Shown piece after piece: positions 47,189-55,106 of a stretch of 64,000 bases of DNA; positions within the stretch are counted from its first letter, which is position 1, and each line of letters opens with the position of its first letter. Position numbers and translations under genes: made by a program. The DNA comes from an uncultured Bacilli bacterium. GTDB taxonomy: Bacteria; Bacillota_I; Bacilli_A; RF39; UBA660. The stretch spans positions 1 to 64,000 of the forward strand of contig CANPXE010000009.1 of NCBI GenBank assembly GCA_947585665.1, given 5' to 3'. The notes beneath the pieces are model-generated. The model did no database searches. It had not been told where the DNA came from and was given only the letters and a program-made list of their open reading frames with translations.

Positions 47189-47585
47189 AGATGGAAAAAA
47201 ATCAGGATGGGGAAAATTTGCTTTAGGAGCTGCTGTTGGAGGAGCACTTGGAGTTTTATTTGCACCTAAAAAGGGTAGTGAAACAAGAAAGGAACTAAAA
47301 GTTAAACTAGATGAATTAGTTGAAAAAGTAAAAGGTCTAGATGCTGATGAAGTAAAAGAAGAAATTGAAGCTAAAATTACTGAAATTAAAGATGGACTAA
47401 AAGACTTAGACAAAGAAAAAGTTATGGAAGTAGCTAAAGATAAAGCTCTAGCTCTAAAAGTAAAAGCTGAAGAATTAGTTGAACTTGCTAAAGAAAAAGG
47501 AACTCCAGTTCTTGAAAAAGCAACAAAAGAAGTTAAAGCAAAGACTCTTGAAGTTGTTAAAGAAATTGAAAATAAATTAAAATAA
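47181..47585 (+). CDS. YtxH-domain protein
   Basis: ATG 47181 follows AGAGGAGG; the frame extends upstream only through the previous gene. The 134-residue product has the YtxH hallmark WGKFALGAAVGGALGVLFAPKKGSETR, that is, a glycine-rich helix and APKKGxxTR. A long Lys/Glu amphipathic helix follows. The family is associated with stress responses and membrane or cell-envelope contact. It ends the DUF948/YtxH pair. Confidence 0.88.
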   Translation: MSKDGKKSGWGKFALGAAVGGALGVLFAPKKGSETRKELKVKLDELVEKVKGLDADEVKEEIEAKITEIKDGLKDLDKEKVMEVAKDKALALKVKAEELVELAKEKGTPVLEKATKEVKAKTLEVVKEIENKLK

Positions 47586-47587
47586 TG

Positions 47588-47616
47588 TTTACAAATTAAA
47601 AGTTTTATAATAAGAT
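47588..47616 (+). promoter_or_regulatory. Promoter of the tyrosine T-box operon
   Basis: TTTACA (47588-47593) and TAAGAT (47611-47616) have a 17-base spacer and lie immediately before T-box stem I. Confidence 0.55.
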
Positions 47617-47621
47617 AATGA

Positions 47622-47820
47622 CATATTTAATGTTGATGAATAAAAGTAATTAATATTTGGTAATAAGCGAATTCATGGTTGGTGCAAATGAATCAAGAGT
47701 ATTAACGAAGTTACATATTCGGAGTTAAAATGGTAACGCATTATAGTTTTAAGAGCATAAAGTATTATGAAATAGGGTGGTACCGCGGTTTATTTCGTCC
47801 CTATTAATAATGCTTTTTTT
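47622..47820 (+). promoter_or_regulatory. T-box leader, tyrosine (TAC specifier)
   Basis: Stem I carries TTGGTGCAAA, and the specifier side reads GAAGT followed by TAC (47712-47714). The antiterminator core is AGGGTGGTACCGCGG, and the terminator with the ATTATGCT arms ends in T7. It should raise expression of the downstream dUTPase-like gene and tyrS when tRNA-Tyr is uncharged. Confidence 0.92.
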
Positions 47821-47834
47821 ATTTAGGTGATGTT

Positions 47835-48323
47835 ATGAAAGAGTTAGAAAAAATATATAAGAGAAATAAAGAACTAGATGAAGTGTTCATATCTAAATAT
47901 GAAAATAAGGAACCATACTATTTGGAAAAGAACTGTCTTGCTTTTTTAATCGAATTAGGTGAATTTGTCAATGAGACGAAATGTTTTAAATATTGGACCG
48001 TTAAAAAACCTAAAAGAGATTCAGTTTTAGAGGAATATGCTGATTGTATTACAATGATACTTACGCTATTCTCTACTTTAAATATGGATTTAAAGTTGGA
48101 TTTAGAAAAGCACTATGATAGTGATAACGTCTTATTTGTCATTAATTATTTATATCAACAGGGATCTAAGTTAATGACAAAAATATCCGAAGAGTTACTT
48201 AGAGATATAATGGTCAATTTGCTTTATGTAGCAGAACTTCTCGATTTTGAAGAAGAAGAAATCATTGAAGCATTGCATAAAAAACAGGCAATTATTGAAG
48301 AAAGATTAAATAGTGAATATTAG
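47835..48323 (+). CDS. Dimeric all-alpha dUTPase-like protein (MazG/dUTPase_2 superfamily)
   Basis: The 162-residue all-helical protein carries metal-binding acidic motifs: LIELGEFVNE (E-x2-E-type), WTVKKPKRDSVLEEYADC (E-E-x2-D) and a later EVL-like region. This matches the dUTPase_2/MazG-like group that hydrolyses dUTP to dUMP in some Gram-positives. It is the first gene of the Tyr T-box operon, ten bases ahead of tyrS. Nothing in its function calls for tyrosine control. The ATG follows TTAGGTGATG. Confidence 0.8.
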   Translation: MKELEKIYKRNKELDEVFISKYENKEPYYLEKNCLAFLIELGEFVNETKCFKYWTVKKPKRDSVLEEYADCITMILTLFSTLNMDLKLDLEKHYDSDNVLFVINYLYQQGSKLMTKISEELLRDIMVNLLYVAELLDFEEEEIIEALHKKQAIIEERLNSEY

Positions 48324-48332
48324 GAGGTAATT

Positions 48333-49559
48333 ATGAAAATATATGATGAATTAAAATGGCGTGGTCTAATAAAAGATGTTAGTAGTCCTGAACTTGAAGA
48401 AAAATTAAATCAAGGGGGAATGACTTTCTATATCGGAACTGATCCAACAGGTGATAGTATGCACATTGGGCATTTTTCATCTTTCTTAATTTGTAAAAGA
48501 CTTAAAGAAGCAGGACATCACCCAATTCTTTTAGTCGGAGGAGCAACGGGTTTGATTGGTGATCCTAAACCAGATGCTGAAAGAGCTATGATTACAAAAG
48601 AGGAAGTAGAACACAACTTTAAGTGCTTAAAAAAGCAAGCAGAAGACATTTTTGGGTTCGAAGTCGTTAATAATTATGATTGGTCAAAAGATTTGAATTT
48701 TATTGATTTTTTACGTGATTATGGTAAATTTTTCAATGTTAATTACATGTTAAACAAAGATATTGTCGCAAGAAGATTGGATACTGGTATCACTTATACA
48801 GAATTTTCTTATATGATTATGCAAGCTCTAGACTTTGACTGGTTATTCAATAATAAGAATTGTACTCTTCAAGTTGCTGGTCAAGATCAATGGGGTAACA
48901 TCACAGCTGGTATCGATTTAATTAGAAAGAAGGAAGGCAAAGAAGCTTATGCCTTTACGATGCCACTTCTAACTAAAAAAGATGGTACTAAATTTGGTAA
49001 GAGTAATGGTTCCGCTATTTGGTTAGATCGTAATAAGACGTCACCATATGAAATGTATCAGTTCTTCATTAATTCTGAAGATGAAAAAGTAATCGATTAC
49101 TTAAAATTCTTAACTTTCTTATCCAAAGAAGAAATAGAAGAATTAGAACAGAAAAACAAAGAAAATCCCCATCTTCGTGAAGCTCATAAAAAGTTAGCTG
49201 AAGAAGTAATCACTTTCCTACATGGAAAAGAAGCCTACGAAGAAGCTGTTCGTATAACCGAAACGCTATTTAGTGGTAACATTAAGGAATTGAGCGTTAA
49301 AGATATTGAAAGTGCTTTTAAAGACGTTCCTAATTATGACATAAATGAAGACAAAAATCTTGTTGATTTATTAGTTGAAGCAGGTATTTGTTCTAGTAAG
49401 AGAGAAGCAAGAGAATTTATTCAAAACAATAGTATTAGTGTTAATGGTGATAAAGTTAATGATTTAGAGTTCATTGTTAATAAAGATATTGCCATTGATA
49501 ATAAATACATCGTTATTCGCCGTGGAAAAAAACAATACTATTTAGTTAGATATGTATAG
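48333..49559 (+). CDS. tyrS: Tyrosyl-tRNA synthetase
   Basis: The 408-residue class I enzyme has HIGH (44-47) and KFGKS (220-224). A GQDQWGN loop and a C-terminal S4-like domain (about 340-408) are also seen. AGGAGGT lies six bases ahead of the ATG. It is the regulated target of the Tyr T-box. A short helical paralogue follows. Confidence 0.97.
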   Translation: MKIYDELKWRGLIKDVSSPELEEKLNQGGMTFYIGTDPTGDSMHIGHFSSFLICKRLKEAGHHPILLVGGATGLIGDPKPDAERAMITKEEVEHNFKCLKKQAEDIFGFEVVNNYDWSKDLNFIDFLRDYGKFFNVNYMLNKDIVARRLDTGITYTEFSYMIMQALDFDWLFNNKNCTLQVAGQDQWGNITAGIDLIRKKEGKEAYAFTMPLLTKKDGTKFGKSNGSAIWLDRNKTSPYEMYQFFINSEDEKVIDYLKFLTFLSKEEIEELEQKNKENPHLREAHKKLAEEVITFLHGKEAYEEAVRITETLFSGNIKELSVKDIESAFKDVPNYDINEDKNLVDLLVEAGICSSKREAREFIQNNSISVNGDKVNDLEFIVNKDIAIDNKYIVIRRGKKQYYLVRYV

Positions 49560-49574
49560 AAGGGTGGCTAATGT

Positions 49575-49859
49575 ATGAGCGAAAGACAAAAATTATTTGA
49601 TTCATTTATGAATGAATACATGAAACTTGGTGACGAAGACAAATCAAAAGAAGTAGTCGAAAAACAAAAAAAACTTTTAGCTTTTCTTGTAAAATATGCT
49701 ACTGATAGGGGTATACCTTTTGAAATTTTAAAAAGTCGTGAAATAACTGATCTAATTGAAAAAGATATACCTACAAGTACTGACTATTTTGAAGCTATAA
49801 TGGTATATACACAAAATATCGAAGATTTAGTTGGTAATATTTTGCAACACCTAAATTAA
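49575..49859 (+). CDS. Small helical protein, paralogue of the 25935 gene
   Basis: The 94-residue product has the same order of segments as the 97-residue protein at 25935: KKLLAFLVKYATDRGIPFEILKSREI, then a Y-F-E-A amphipathic helix. ATG 49575 follows AGGGTGGC. Being third in the Tyr T-box operon it should respond to tyrosine starvation. No family is recognised. Confidence 0.7.
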   Translation: MSERQKLFDSFMNEYMKLGDEDKSKEVVEKQKKLLAFLVKYATDRGIPFEILKSREITDLIEKDIPTSTDYFEAIMVYTQNIEDLVGNILQHLN

Positions 49860-49892
49860 AAAAAGCAATATCATTTACGATATTGCTTTTTA
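49859..49892 (+). terminator. Bidirectional terminator between tyrS and rpsD operons
   Basis: The 12-bp stem AAAAGCAATATC/GATATTGCTTTT serves both convergent genes. Confidence 0.9.
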
Positions 49893-49900
49893 ATTCAATT

Positions 49901-50503
49901 TTATCGGTTGTAGAATTCAACGATAAGAGATTCATTGATATCAGCATTAAGTTCGTTTCTTTCAGGATATCTTACATAAGTTCCAGTTAACTTATTAACA
50001 TCAAAAGTAACAAACTCAACACGTTTAACAACTTTTTCAAGTGCTTCTTTAACAACGACCATATCTTTATCTTTTTCTTTTAAAGAAATAGTTTGTCCTG
50101 GTTTAACACGGTATGATGGAATATCAACTTTTTTACCATCAACTAAAATATGACCATGATTAACTAATTGTCTAGCAGCACGACGAGTTGCAGCCATTCC
50201 CATACGATATACTAGGTTATCTAATCTAGATTCTAGTAGTCTTAAGAAATTTTCACCATGGATACCATCCATTTTGGCAGCTTCGTTAAAAGTTTTTCTA
50301 AATTGTTTTTCTGTTAAACCATATAAGAATCTAACTTTTTGTTTTTCTTTTAACTGTGTACCATAGTCAGAAGACTTTCCTCTTCTATCAGCACCATGTT
50401 GTCCAGGTCCATAAGGACGTCTTGCGATATCTTTTCCATTTTCTAAAACAGAAAAACCAACACGACGAGCCTTCTTGTAAGCTGGTCCAGTGTATCTTGC
50501 CAT
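49901..50503 (-). CDS. rpsD: 30S ribosomal protein S4
   Basis: I start at [14 protein letters not shown] (50503), preceded by AAAGGAGGA; the frame is open 33 bases upstream only in the leader. The 200-residue S4 has the N-terminal zinc-free form (no Cys motif), RPYGPGQHG and an S4 domain near 90-155. It is an early 16S rRNA binder and represses its own translation. The leader at 50504-50661 shows the pseudoknot arms expected of a S4 autoregulatory RNA. Confidence 0.97.
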   Translation of the reverse strand: MARYTGPAYKKARRVGFSVLENGKDIARRPYGPGQHGADRRGKSSDYGTQLKEKQKVRFLYGLTEKQFRKTFNEAAKMDGIHGENFLRLLESRLDNLVYRMGMAATRRAARQLVNHGHILVDGKKVDIPSYRVKPGQTISLKEKDKDMVVVKEALEKVVKRVEFVTFDVNKLTGTYVRYPERNELNADINESLIVEFYNR

Positions 50504-50661
50504 CTTTTTTCCTCCTTTATTTATTGTCATAAACAAAGACCGTTTTCCATTTGTTCATAGGGAGTCTATTTTAATATTTTCACAAGAACAGCCTTCGTTA
50601 CTCATAAACTTAATAGACACATTACAAACAAAACTAGAAAATGCTGTTCATTGAATATGCG
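50504..50661 (-). promoter_or_regulatory. S4-type autoregulatory leader of rpsD
   Basis: Reading on the minus strand, two pairings interleave. GAACAGC (50649-50643) pairs with GCTGTTC (50593-50586 region). TGTCTATT (50619-50612) pairs with AATAGACT (50570-50563). Arms in the order 1-2-1'-2' form a pseudoknot, which agrees with the S4 leader of Firmicutes that S4 binds to block translation. Confidence 0.75.
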
Positions 50662-50667
50662 TTTTTA

Positions 50668-50696
50668 ATTATAACGGACCTTGCCAAAATTGTCAA
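50668..50696 (-). promoter_or_regulatory. rpsD promoter
   Basis: On the minus strand TTGACA (50696-50691) and TATAAT (50673-50668) have a 17-base spacer: a perfect sigma-A consensus, in keeping with a ribosomal protein. Confidence 0.9.
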
Positions 50697-50770
50697 TCTT
50701 TTCTAGTAATTATATGCATTTACTCCAATATTATTTTATGTTATAATCTATTTATAATAGAGGTGATTGG

Positions 50771-51244
50771 ATGATTAGAAGTTATCATGTTGTTACCAAG
50801 ACAGTTACGATTGCTAATCCATCGCAATTGATATTGAGTTATGAAGAGTTTCTTCAATTATCTAAGTCAAGTTCTATTTCAAGTGATGAATTAAAAGCAA
50901 AGGAACAAGGAATTTTATCACAAATTAAAAAATCAACATCTAAAAAGTTTAATAATATTTTAATTCCTGAAATAAAAATGTCTAAAATAGAAGATCATGT
51001 CAATAATTTATATGCTGACGGAATTGATTTAGAAGAAGAAAGTGTTCGTTATCCTTTTGACCGTTCTATTAGAAGATCAAGAAGAACATTATCTCCACCC
51101 CAAATTAGTCATATTAAGCATAAACCATCTTTTCTTGAAGTATATGATCCGCATTTATTGAGTCAAAAACTCAAAATGGTTCCACACGCTTTTGTTTTAT
51201 ATACTGACGTTGCTAATAAAGACAGAACTGAAAGAAAAAGATAA
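50771..51244 (+). CDS. Hypothetical protein, 157 aa
   Basis: The ATG follows AGAGGTGAT, so this is a real translated frame. The product has no signal or membrane helix. The middle is basic with an RRSRRTLS patch near 97-104, and the ends are polar. I recognise no domain. It lies just ahead of ezrA and 75 bases separate them. Its function is unknown. Confidence 0.6.
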   Translation: MIRSYHVVTKTVTIANPSQLILSYEEFLQLSKSSSISSDELKAKEQGILSQIKKSTSKKFNNILIPEIKMSKIEDHVNNLYADGIDLEEESVRYPFDRSIRRSRRTLSPPQISHIKHKPSFLEVYDPHLLSQKLKMVPHAFVLYTDVANKDRTERKR

Positions 51245-51318
51245 TTTTCTTTTTTGTCTTTAAAAATGGTAATATTATGTGATAGAATTATATTATAGGA
51301 AAATAGAGGTGATCTCTT

Positions 51319-53031
51319 TTGACAACTTCAATGCTAAAAATAATAACTTTTGTAATTGTTTGTATAGTATCTCTCTCTATTTTAATCTTTGTATTAATAA
51401 ATAAGAAAAATAGCAAGTATCGTAAAATGATTTCTTTTCTCGATCGTGAAAAGAATCTTTTAGAGAGTACTTCTATTTCTTCTGAACTTGCCAAAATCGA
51501 AACAATTATTAAGAATGAACGCTTAGAAGAAAAATATAAGAATTGGCAAGATACTTTTGCAATGATTAAAGAAGTAGATATATCAGTTATGGAAGATTAT
51601 TTATTGAGTTTAGACGCTATTTTAGATAAAAAAGAATATGATAAGTTTGATGAAGAATATTCTAAAGCCGAATTACATTTATATAAAATTAAAACGAAAA
51701 TAGATAAATTATTTGATGAGATTCAAGAAGTTAATCAAAGTGAAGAAAAATATCGTGACATTATTACTAAATTAAAAGCTAAATATCGTGAATTGAATGC
51801 TCGTTTTGAAAATAATAAAGAATCTTATGAAGGACTTGAAAGCATTATTGAATTGCAATTCGAAAACATTGAAAAAAGATTTCAAGACTTTGAAGAATTT
51901 ATGGAACAAAACGAATATAGTGAGGTCATTCATATCGTAAAAGCTATCGATACTATGATTGACCATATGGAAGTAGTAATTGAAGAAGCTCCTGATCTAA
52001 TCCTTCTTGCTACTAAAGTAATACCTAAAAGAATTGAACAAATCAATGAAAACTATGCAAGTATGAAAGAAGAAAACTATCCTCTTGATTATTTAAATGT
52101 CGATTATAATGTAGAAGAATCTTTAAAAAATGTTAATAAGATTTTTGATCGTATAAAAGTTTTAAATCTAGAAGACTGTATGTTTGAACTTCGTACGATG
52201 TTGGAATATCTTGATTCGCTCTTTAAAGAGTTTGATAAAGAGAAGAATGCTCGTAAAGAATATGAAGATGCGAAAGATAAATTTGAAGAAAAGTTAAGTA
52301 AAATATCGAAGATGGTTAAAGATGTACATGGTGAGATTGATAACATTAAGAATGCTTATGATTTAAATGAAAGAGATGTACAAAATATTGATAACGTTAA
52401 TATGCGCCTTACAGCATTGAAAAAAGAGTATAAGAAGTCATTAAAGTCTTTAACTAGCGAGAGAATACCATATTCTAAAATTAGTATTGAATTAGAAGAA
52501 TATACAAACTTATTAAAAGGTATTGAAGAAGATTTAGATGTGTCTTTAAATTCCCTTGGCAATATGCATGATGATGAAGTTAGAGCTCATCAACAATTAG
52601 ATGAAATTCAAGATTTATTACAAAAATCTAAATTATTTATTAGAAAATATCATTTACCATTAATAAGTAATAAATATTATGTTCAATTATCAGAAGCAAA
52701 TGATGCCATTAAAGAGATCATTAAAGAACTTGAAAATAAACCTATTGATATTAAAACTTTAAATATTAGAGTTGATACTGCTCGTGATTTAGTCTTAAAA
52801 CTTTATAAAACAACTAATGAAATGATTAGAAATGCTAAAATTACAGAGGCATTAATTATTTATGGAAATAAATATCGTAGTACATCATCAGAAATAGATG
52901 AAGGACTAAAACATGCTGAACAATTATTTAATAAAGGTAGTTATAACAAAGCCTTAGAAACAGTTGTTACTGCCATTGAAATAGTAGATAAAGAAATAAA
53001 AAATAAGGTGGCGAAAATGTATGTTGAATAA
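51319..53031 (+). CDS. ezrA: Septation ring formation regulator EzrA
   Basis: The 570-residue protein has one N-terminal helix (IITFVIVCIVSLSILIFVLI) and a long spectrin-like coiled coil, matching EzrA in length and layout. EzrA spans the membrane with its coil in the cytosol and inhibits FtsZ ring assembly away from mid-cell. The start is TTG 51319, five bases after AGAGGTGAT; no ATG is better placed. It overlaps the next gene by 11 bases. Confidence 0.9.
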   Translation: MTTSMLKIITFVIVCIVSLSILIFVLINKKNSKYRKMISFLDREKNLLESTSISSELAKIETIIKNERLEEKYKNWQDTFAMIKEVDISVMEDYLLSLDAILDKKEYDKFDEEYSKAELHLYKIKTKIDKLFDEIQEVNQSEEKYRDIITKLKAKYRELNARFENNKESYEGLESIIELQFENIEKRFQDFEEFMEQNEYSEVIHIVKAIDTMIDHMEVVIEEAPDLILLATKVIPKRIEQINENYASMKEENYPLDYLNVDYNVEESLKNVNKIFDRIKVLNLEDCMFELRTMLEYLDSLFKEFDKEKNARKEYEDAKDKFEEKLSKISKMVKDVHGEIDNIKNAYDLNERDVQNIDNVNMRLTALKKEYKKSLKSLTSERIPYSKISIELEEYTNLLKGIEEDLDVSLNSLGNMHDDEVRAHQQLDEIQDLLQKSKLFIRKYHLPLISNKYYVQLSEANDAIKEIIKELENKPIDIKTLNIRVDTARDLVLKLYKTTNEMIRNAKITEALIIYGNKYRSTSSEIDEGLKHAEQLFNKGSYNKALETVVTAIEIVDKEIKNKVAKMYVE

Positions 53032-53641
53032 CATTGGTAATGGTCGTAAAGAAATGATGATGATATTATTACTATTAGTCATTTTTACAGGTATATTGTT
53101 ATATAAAGTTCTAGATGTTGGGAGTGTTACAAAATATAGTAATTTTAGGAGAAAAGCATCAAATTTTATATCAGCAGCAAATCATTTAATGACTGAAGAA
53201 ACAGAGTATGAAAACGCAGCTTATTTATATGATTTAATTGAAAATCAATATAGTGAACCAATTGAGAGCCCATTTGATTCAAGTGTCTTGTGTGATGAGT
53301 TCGAAAGTAAAGTTTTCCATGTTGAAAATAGTAGTTATGTAACTTTAAAGTGTGGCGAATATGCTATCAGTAATCAACCAACAACGGATAAAAATTATAA
53401 GATTTATAAAGTATCTGATTGGACAGCAGAAGAACCTAGTAGTGGTAACGTTGAAAGTACTATTTTATATAATGTTACATTAGATGGTAAAGAACAATTA
53501 GATAAATATTATAACGAAAGAGAATTCTTAATTAAATATTATAAAAAGACTGGATATAAAATAACATCTATATATACATTAAATCCTAAACATACATTAG
53601 TCGAGAAAACTTTTTATAGGACTTATAAACAAGTATCATAA
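53021..53641 (+). CDS. Membrane-anchored protein, unknown, coupled to ezrA
   Basis: ATG 53021 lies inside the ezrA 3' end after AAGGTGGCG. The 206-residue product has one N-terminal helix (KEMMMILLLLVIFTGILLYKV) followed by an exposed domain with two Cys residues (about residues 88 and 110) that could form a disulfide. The organisation resembles pseudopilin or secreted-anchor proteins, but no processing site is evident. It may be a division partner of EzrA by position (inference). Confidence 0.6.
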   Translation: MLNNIGNGRKEMMMILLLLVIFTGILLYKVLDVGSVTKYSNFRRKASNFISAANHLMTEETEYENAAYLYDLIENQYSEPIESPFDSSVLCDEFESKVFHVENSSYVTLKCGEYAISNQPTTDKNYKIYKVSDWTAEEPSSGNVESTILYNVTLDGKEQLDKYYNEREFLIKYYKKTGYKITSIYTLNPKHTLVEKTFYRTYKQVS

Positions 53642-53651
53642 ATATAAAATA

Positions 53652-53676
53652 AAGGTGTAAAAAACACCTTTTTTTG
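53652..53676 (+). terminator. Terminator before the SRP operon
   Basis: AAGGTGT/ACACCTT with T7 follows the membrane-anchored gene. An AT-rich TATAAT (53681-53686) behind it provides the ftsY promoter. Confidence 0.85.
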
Positions 53677-53700
53677 TTATAATTAAATTGGTGAAGAAAA

Positions 53701-54798
53701 ATGGGATTATTTGATAAGATTAAAAAGATGTTTGGACCAGCAAAAAAAGAAGAAGAACAACTAGAAGAAGAAAAGCAAGAAGAACAAGAAGAAGTCCAAA
53801 ATGAAGTAGAAAAAAAAGATAAAGAACCAAAAAAAATTAAAGAAGAGAAAAAACAAAAAGAACAAGTTAAGGAAGAAGTAAAAGTCTATGAAAAAGGTTT
53901 AACTAAAAGCCGTGAAAACTTTGTTTCTAAATTAATTAATTTAACTAATAAATATCATAAAATAACAGAAGATTATTTTGATGAGTTAGAAGAAATTCTC
54001 ATCATGGCTGATATTGGTGTCAATACCGTTATGGATTTTATGGATCGTTTAAGAACGAGAGTAAAACATGAACACATTGAAGATACTGAATATTTAAAAG
54101 AAATCATCGTTGATGAGTTGTTTATCATTTATGTTAATGATGAAGTAATTGTCAATAAGATAAACTATGCTGAAAAAGGACCAACAGTTATTTTATTTGT
54201 GGGTGTTAATGGTGTAGGTAAGACGACAACGATTGCGAAACTTGCGGATAAAATGATTAGTGAAGGTAAAAAAGTAAAAATGGTTGCTGGTGATACGTTT
54301 AGAGCAGGTGCAACTAAACAATTACAAGAATGGGCTGAAAGAGTTGGAGCTAGTTTCACAGGAAAAGAAGAGGGAGCTGATCCTTCTAGTGTCATTTATG
54401 ACGGTTTAGAAGAAGCCTTAAAAGATGGTACTGATGTCGTTTTAATCGATACCGCAGGACGTCTTCAAAATAAAACTAATTTGATGAATGAACTTGAAAA
54501 AATAAATCGTGTCATTGGTAAAGTAATTGAAAATGGACCAAATGAAACCCTTTTAATAATTGATGCGACAACTGGTCAAAACGGTATTAGTCAAGCCAAA
54601 GCTTTTAAAGAGATTACCAACGTTACAGGAATTGTTTTAACTAAGTTAGATGGAACAGCTAAAGGGGGAATCGTTTTAGCTATCAAAGAACAAGTAGGAA
54701 TTCCTGTTAAATATATTGGTCTTGGTGAAAGAAAAGAAGATTTACAAGTATTTGATATTGAAAAATATATATATGGTCTATTTAAGGATATGATGTAG
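53701..54798 (+). CDS. ftsY: Signal recognition particle receptor FtsY
   Basis: The 365-residue GTPase has a short amphipathic head (MGLFDKIKKMFG), an acidic disordered stretch to about residue 70, and the NG domain with GVNGVGKTT. DTFRAGATKQL and DTAGRLQNKTNLM complete it, and TKLDGTAKGG is the G4 element. It docks ribosome-SRP complexes at the membrane. Its stop precedes the ylxM ATG by 3 bases. Confidence 0.96.
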   Translation: MGLFDKIKKMFGPAKKEEEQLEEEKQEEQEEVQNEVEKKDKEPKKIKEEKKQKEQVKEEVKVYEKGLTKSRENFVSKLINLTNKYHKITEDYFDELEEILIMADIGVNTVMDFMDRLRTRVKHEHIEDTEYLKEIIVDELFIIYVNDEVIVNKINYAEKGPTVILFVGVNGVGKTTTIAKLADKMISEGKKVKMVAGDTFRAGATKQLQEWAERVGASFTGKEEGADPSSVIYDGLEEALKDGTDVVLIDTAGRLQNKTNLMNELEKINRVIGKVIENGPNETLLIIDATTGQNGISQAKAFKEITNVTGIVLTKLDGTAKGGIVLAIKEQVGIPVKYIGLGERKEDLQVFDIEKYIYGLFKDMM

Positions 54799-55092
54799 AT
54801 GAAAAAGAATATTTATTTAAATGAAATATATGTTTACTATAAAGATCTATTTACTGAAAAACAACAACGATATTTTGAAGACTATTATTTAAATGACTTG
54901 AGTCTTAGTGAAATTGCGGAGAATTATAATGTTAGTCGTAATGCTGTTCACAATCAAATAAAAATAGTTGAAGAAAAAATAATTGAATATGAAAAAATAT
55001 TGGGGTTACAAGAAAAAAAGAATAAGATAAATTCATTATTAAAAGATAAAGTTGATGATAAAACATTAGATAAAATTAATGAAATTTTATAA
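54799..55092 (+). CDS. ylxM: YlxM-type HTH protein of the SRP operon
   Basis: The 97-residue protein contains a sigma-70 region 4-like helix-turn-helix (LSLSEIAENYNVSRNAVHNQIKIVEEKI). YlxM/Sak homologues occur next to ffh across Firmicutes and have been linked to SRP function in streptococci. It starts right after ftsY. Confidence 0.9.
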   Translation: MKKNIYLNEIYVYYKDLFTEKQQRYFEDYYLNDLSLSEIAENYNVSRNAVHNQIKIVEEKIIEYEKILGLQEKKNKINSLLKDKVDDKTLDKINEIL

Positions 55093-55106
55093 AAGGAGGG
55101 ATAAAG

